Of a stretch of DNA of 64,000 nt, positions 59,557 through 64,000 are shown in pieces. Each line of letters starts with the position of its first letter. Position 1 is the stretch's first letter. The notes under the pieces were generated by a model. That model worked only from the letters and a program-made list of their open reading frames with translations, searched no databases and was not told the origin of the DNA. Made by a program: the position numbers and the translations under genes. Origin of the DNA: Manduca sexta (lineage: Eukaryota; Arthropoda; Insecta; Lepidoptera; Sphingidae); the NCBI RefSeq assembly GCF_014839805.1, contig NC_051117.1:5642001-5706000 (forward strand), in the 5' to 3' direction.

Positions 59557-60400
59557 CTAGCTTCCGCTCGCAGCTTCGCCCGCGTGGATTTCGGACTTCA
59601 AAAATGGAGTCGGTCGCGAACGTTCGAGAATGTTCGTTTTACGAAGCTACTCGCTAGGTGATTCGCTAGCCTCTAGGTGCCAAGCAAGCCGCCTGCCTGT
59701 GCGTTCGCGACCTTATATATATACAAAAATAATCCTTATAGCATGATTCAGTATTCACGCATGATGGCTTATTATTAGCGTATTTCATGTATAACTTTGG
59801 TGTTTCTATACCGATTTCTATGATTCTTTTATATGGAATATTTAATAATGTTAACTTTTTTAATTAGGGATGACTGAGAGTGTTATAAACGTAAGAGTAG
59901 ACAAATATAATGAGAAAGCTTCGAACTGCAAAGCTATCGGGAGTTACACGTGTTATTGTGAGTCAACCATAAAAGATAGACATATGCTGTCGTGGGATAT
60001 TTTTACATAATTTTAAGGAGAACATTTCCGTCATACATGATTTCTGTGTAGCTTTAACCATTAAGGTTGCACACGCGACGGAAGCTTAAATAATGGAGTA
60101 ACTTCTCCCGTTTTCCCAACATTTCCCTTCACTGCTCTGCTCCTATTAATCGTAGCGTGATGAAAAGTATACTATAACCAGCACAGGAGTATGACAAATA
60201 ATTGTACCAAGTTTCGTTAAAATCCGTCGAGTAGTTTTTGTTTCTATAACGGTTATACAGACAGACAGACAGACAGACAAAAATTTTACTAATTGCATTT
60301 TTGGCATCAGTATCGATACCTAATCACCCCCTGATAGTTATTTTGGAAATATATTTCATGTACAGAATTGACCTCTCTACAGATTTATTATAAGTATAGA
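59557..60400 (-). mobile_element. long non-autonomous Helitron, 844 bp
   Basis: Complement of CTAG at 59557-59560 followed by the hairpin ctcgcagcttcgcccgcg; minus-strand 5' end TCTATACTTATAATAAATCT at 60400. Conserved internal Helitron text (aaaatccgtcgagtagtttt) lies at about 60217. It is three to four times longer than the other copies and contains an ACAG microsatellite (60257-60279), an 11-bp inverted repeat ggtcgcgaacg/cgttcgcgacc at 59612-59622 and 59702-59712, and a heat-shock-element match. No Rep/helicase ORF. I believe this longer form is a common lepidopteran repeat (from memory). Confidence 0.65.
59617..59636. promoter_or_regulatory. four-unit heat-shock-element match inside the Helitron
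   Basis: cGAAcgTTCgaGAAtgTTCg: four contiguous alternating nGAAn/nTTCn units, the full HSF trimer site pattern. A TATATATATA stretch follows at 59714-59723 and TCAGTA at 59748. The first GAA unit is also part of the 11-bp inverted repeat, so the match may be a by-product of hairpin sequence. Confidence 0.45.
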
Positions 60401-60498
60401 TAAAGACGCTTAATGATAATAATCTTAGTACCAATTAATAAATACAAGCCTAAATTTAATTATGTATGTACGTATTGTAACATATACCTATATATAAC
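60401..60498. other. short AT-rich spacer
   Basis: No recognised feature. Confidence 0.5.
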
Positions 60499-60718
60499 GA
60501 AGCATAATTGCAAAATGATTTGTTATGTTTAAGCGAATGTAAGACATTAAAATTAAACTATTTTTCGGATTTTATCTCGGTTTTAATATTTTAATTTTCT
60601 CCTAACGTTTCGGGGGGACCACGAAGGCTGTAAAGTTTTCGAAACGTCGAGAGTAAATTAGAATATAAAAATCGCAATAAAATCCGAAAAATAGTTTAAT
60701 TTTAATGAAGCATAATTG
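60499..60718. mobile_element. family F palindromic retroposon with 12-bp TSD
   Basis: GAAGCATAATTG at 60499-60510 and 60707-60718 bounds 196 bp. Arms attaaaattaaactatttt, tcggattttat and ataaaatccgaaaa, atagtttaattttaat are a perfect 30-bp inverted repeat. The centre reads ctaacgtttcggggggacca and gaaacgtcgagagtaaatta. A leader gatttgttatgtttaagcga precedes the left arm. Confidence 0.8.
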
Positions 60719-61227
60719 TTATTCCGCATATTCATAAAATCTGTTACGATTAAAAATATTAATTATGTTTATTTTTGTTTTCAGGTAATTTAACCATACC
60801 ATATTCAATGGAATTCCGAAGAATGTTACGGTAATATCAGAGTTCAGTTATTCATTGTTGGCTAATGAAACTAATCAGTTGCTAAATTAAGTTTATTACG
60901 AACGTATTTACCTAATTAGACTTTATAATCGATTAAATAGGTCCAATTCGACAACTAATTCTCATAGTTTAGAGTTTATTTTTGATAAACGAGAGCAATA
61001 AGACGTAAATAAAGTAAATAGACGTGAAAATAGCATTTAGTTTTATCGTTTTTTAGCTTTAAGATGTAAATGTACTCTCTTTTTCGGTGAAATAAATATT
61101 AGTAACGTAAATTTAGCTATAACCAAGATCTACATTAAAACATAGTACGATACAGTAATTTACATATTTATTTTCAAATTAAAAAATTGATTTACAACCA
61201 CTTTAAATATAAAATAAACGAAATCAC
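60719..61227. other. unannotated
   Basis: An acceptor-like tttttgttttcag ends at 60784 but no exon can be supported. Otherwise AT-rich. Confidence 0.45.
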
Positions 61228-61483
61228 ACATCACACTTTTATTGCCAAAGGGGCATCTCCTTCGAAGCGAATCAGGAGCGCAGCCAAGGCATTCACTTTT
61301 CGTCGTGTATTCCGTCCCATATTGTGATAGGGGGCGAGCCTATCGCCATATCAGGCACAAATTCCGGACCCTGGGCTAATACTGAGCAGTAAAACCCAAA
61401 TATCACTGCCCGACCCGGGATTCGAACCCCACGTTTTCAGAGCGCTGCTAATCCGCGCGTTCAGTACAACTACGCCACCGGCA
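61228..61483 (-). mobile_element. SINE-B with intact B box
   Basis: B-box complement GGATTCGAACC at 61418-61428 and A-box complement CAACTACGCCA near 61468-61478, both consensus. Body: gggggcgagcctatcgccat, gcacaaattccggaccctgg. The tail side at 61228-61250 is disturbed (ccaaaggggcatctccttcg). Confidence 0.85.
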
Positions 61484-61904
61484 GTCTAAATATATTATTA
61501 GAATTTACGTATTATTGCGTTCACACATTAAAAACAACAAAAAACCTAACGCCAAAGTTATCAAATGTGACGCGTAATTACACGATATTAACAAGCGACA
61601 GTGCGTGCAAGTATAATTCACAATAGCACACAATAATGTGTCTATTAATGCGCAGGAGTTCACACGAAGGCCGAATTAAAAACGCATCAGAAACGTATTT
61701 ACGTAGTACGTCGCCACCCGCTAGGGATGGGAATAATCGATATGATAATATGGGAGTCCAATAATCGATATCGAATGAGGCTGTTTCGGTTGGATTGCTC
61801 TTAGTTTTGATTGTTAATTGGATTAGAATGTAGATTGTATACTGATGTTTTAATTTAAGATTATTTCTTTTGGTATGCATAATAGAGAGACTGCAAAGTT
61901 TTGT
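61484..61904. other. unannotated
   Basis: tagggatgggaataatcgat at about 61721 resembles a hAT terminus but has no partner in view. The 109-codon minus frame 61578-61907 has no recognised domain. Confidence 0.4.
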
Positions 61905-62000
61905 CAAGATGTTTGGATGTTAGAAGTAAACTTAGAAACTGCTAAACCAATTTGGATTAAAATTCCACGCAAGAGACATTAAGGTAGGGTTTTCGCTATA
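61905..62000 (+). mobile_element. Helitron-like 5' fragment
   Basis: gtttggatgttagaagtaaa, cttagaaactgctaaaccaa and tttggattaaaattccacgc match 770-905. Confidence 0.5.
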
Positions 62001-62844
62001 TTTACGAATTTTGATCTAATCGCCTACAAGAATGATTAATATATATTTTTAATAAGTTTGTTATGTTTTATTACCCGTATAATACAATATTTGAAAGGTA
62101 ACCTTCAAAAAATATAAACATGTTTTAATGATTAATCAATATATGCCTAATGTAATAATAATGCGTCACTAAACAAATGAACAAAGTAAAGGAAAACAAT
62201 CAATAAGTAATCACAAGCAAACACATCACTAATACCCACTCCAAAAGGAGAGATTTGGAGGTTACATCACTTAGAACGGGCCTAAATATTCCACACCATG
62301 TACAATCAAAAATAGCCCTTGTAATATCATCTTAAGACCCAAATTCCGACACAACGCAGTAATCCCGGAAATGTACCCAGCTTTCGAAGGTCCAAAACAG
62401 GTTTGGGATGCATTTTTTGTGAGTTAACGTCGGTCCAAGTTTTCGTTTCAAATTACAGATAGGTTAACATTTGTAACGGATAAATTTTATGATATTTATA
62501 ACGTGAATGTCTTAATTCCTACATTTTCTGTTTGGAAGCGTTTATTCTCGTGTCGAATGAGTAATTGTGTTGTGGATCGTTGAATTCGTATGATGTTTAA
62601 CTGTTTAGTTCATATAATAGCTTTATTGTGGCTTAAATACATGTTTAGGGTAATTAGTTTTGTATTTGTAGGGTTGTAATATATGTTTGTATGTTATTTG
62701 ATTCAATATACGTCGAGATGTATTCGGAATCTTGTAATAATTGTGTTCAATCTCGGTATGTTGAATTAATTTGGTAAATCGAATTATTAAGTGATGTTTA
62801 TTAAGTGTAGTCTATTTTGTATGTATTCAACCATAATTATATTA
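62001..62844. other. unannotated, about 840 bp
   Basis: No recognised feature. Confidence 0.5.
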
Positions 62845-62965
62845 ATGATATGTTTATGCGAATGTTAGACATCGGAGTAAAATCAATTTTAGAATGTATC
62901 GCGGTTTTTTTAAATAATAAATTTCTCACGACGTTTCGAAGACTTTCAAGCCATCATAGTCACGG
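62845..62965 (+). repeat. family F retroposon, left half
   Basis: aatgatatgtttatgcgaat, gttagacatcgga, gtatcgcggttttttt, cacgacgtttcgaagacttt and catcatagtcacgggg match the left half and centre of family F. No right arm. Confidence 0.6.
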
Positions 62966-64000
62966 GGTGGACTGGATAATTATATTACCAGGTCTGAATT
63001 TAATACAGTTCCAGTGTAAAGCAAGGGGCTCTTCTACAACAGAATTCAGGGCAAAACAACGCGGGCCAATAGTTTTCTTCAATGAAGTACCCTAAATCTT
63101 GTAGTTTCTAGATAATATTGTTTTCCTTAAGTCTGTGGACTTTGGACATACTAGTAAAAGATGAACTAACAAATATTTGTTTTCACACAAGTTCGCTCAT
63201 CACTTCACTCGTGTCGCCCTATTGTTACTGACTACATCCATTTTGTATACCGTGGATATTCTTGCGTAAATGGCATGTTAGTAATTTGATAGAGATTATA
63301 ATTAAGAAATAAATTCTATAAAATAGTGTAGTTTTAAATAATGTATGATAAATCGTCTTTTGCAATTAGAATGTCAGATTTTTGTATACACCTAAATTAT
63401 CTGAGACTTAAATGCTAATTTTCAGGTACCTCGCATTTCGTGATTTCATTTACCAAGATTGTATAGCTATTAATTTAGCAATCTTGGTAAGTTCAATTGG
63501 AAGCAGTGTTGCCGCTGCGACGAATTCTCTTAGACTATTAGTGGCTTTGGGCTGCGTAAGATTTAAATCATATTTATTGATATTTACTTTGTGCGAATTT
63601 TTTTTTACTTTACGGTTCAAGTGATTTACTTTAAGAAAGTTTTACTCAAGTTTTACTTTAAGAAGATACGTAGCAAGTAAAGTACAAGGCAATGCCAAAA
63701 TGATACTATTATTAACTCAGATTTATCCGTCACTTTCCAAACACATGGCCACCCTGTCCAGGTCGAGGAGGCAAGTTTGCGTGCTGTTCGGGCGTCCAAG
63801 AACAACCCTTTGAATTTATACGACCTACTTGGGAAAATGTTCCCGTATTGTTCGAATTTAGCCGTTATGTCTCTAGGTTTACGTTCTACCGTTTTTTTAA
63901 TTGAGAATATATTGACGTGGCAGTGTTAATTTATTTAATGTTGATATGGAAGTCAATTTGAGCTAACTTGGGATGTCCTAAGTTCATAGGATGGATGAGA
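62966..64000. other. unannotated to the window end
   Basis: A short direct repeat gttttact...ttactttaagaa lies at 63625-63665. The 70-codon frame 63412-63624 is unsupported. Confidence 0.4.

Noticed and set aside
60257..60279. CRISPR-like or satellite repeat
   Set aside because: It is a simple ACAG microsatellite inside a Helitron. No CRISPR array exists in the window, which is eukaryotic.
60785..60830. 46-bp micro-exon between tttttgttttcag and GTAATA
   Set aside because: Such acceptor-donor pairs are frequent in AT-rich DNA and nothing else supports it.
61721..61745. hAT-like terminus tagggatgggaataatcgat
   Set aside because: No inverted partner or 8-bp duplication was found downstream or upstream.
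61578..61907. 109-codon minus-strand frame
   Set aside because: Overlaps a Helitron-like fragment at one end and shows no protein features.

Overview
The window is animal (insect) nuclear DNA, most probably from a moth or butterfly. It is AT-rich and has no bacterial-style gene packing, rRNA, tRNA gene or host coding exon that I can recognise. It carries many short interspersed repeats of kinds typical of Lepidoptera: tRNA-headed SINEs, small Helitrons with a TC start and a hairpin-CTAG end, TTAA foldback elements, and hAT and CR1/Jockey-type remnants. The lepidopteran assignment rests on these repeat families and is recalled knowledge, not a database search.

Layout. Positions 1-6446 hold a poly(A) retroposon pair (family E), a SINE-C copy, a complete TTAA foldback element (2233-2600), a SINE-B copy and a cluster of Helitrons (3640-4460). 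Positions 6447-9741 are a three-level nest: a retroposon with an 11-bp target duplication, split by a hAT element with a perfect 8-bp duplication, which contains the only substantial coding remnant in the window, a broken endonuclease-reverse transcriptase gene of a CR1/Jockey-type LINE. Positions 9742-18600 hold more SINEs, a retroposon with a 10-bp duplication, small inverted-repeat elements, a perfect 24-bp hairpin and a degenerate tandem array.

Positions 18600-19560 are the one strong candidate for a host gene element. This is a CpG-rich, repeat-free island with an Inr (A+1 at 18941) and a consensus DPE at exactly +28, a CCAAT box and a CACGTG E-box upstream, and a CRE just downstream. 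I read it as a plus-strand promoter and first non-coding exon, with the following 44 kb a long first intron or intergenic DNA. Repeat-poor, CpG-richer islands (21030-21290, 28640-29700, 45150-45700) are candidate regulatory elements of the same locus.

From 43700 to the end repeats are dense again: SINE-A, -B and -D copies, three more TTAA foldback copies, at least six Helitrons (one of 844 bp), two copies of a 145-180-bp TIR element, and a family of palindromic retroposons (58434-58683 and 60499-60718) with target duplications of different length.

Nearly all ORFs of 60-124 codons here are chance frames or lie inside repeats. The genes do not form an operon or pathway; the biology of the window is transposon biology plus one promoter.
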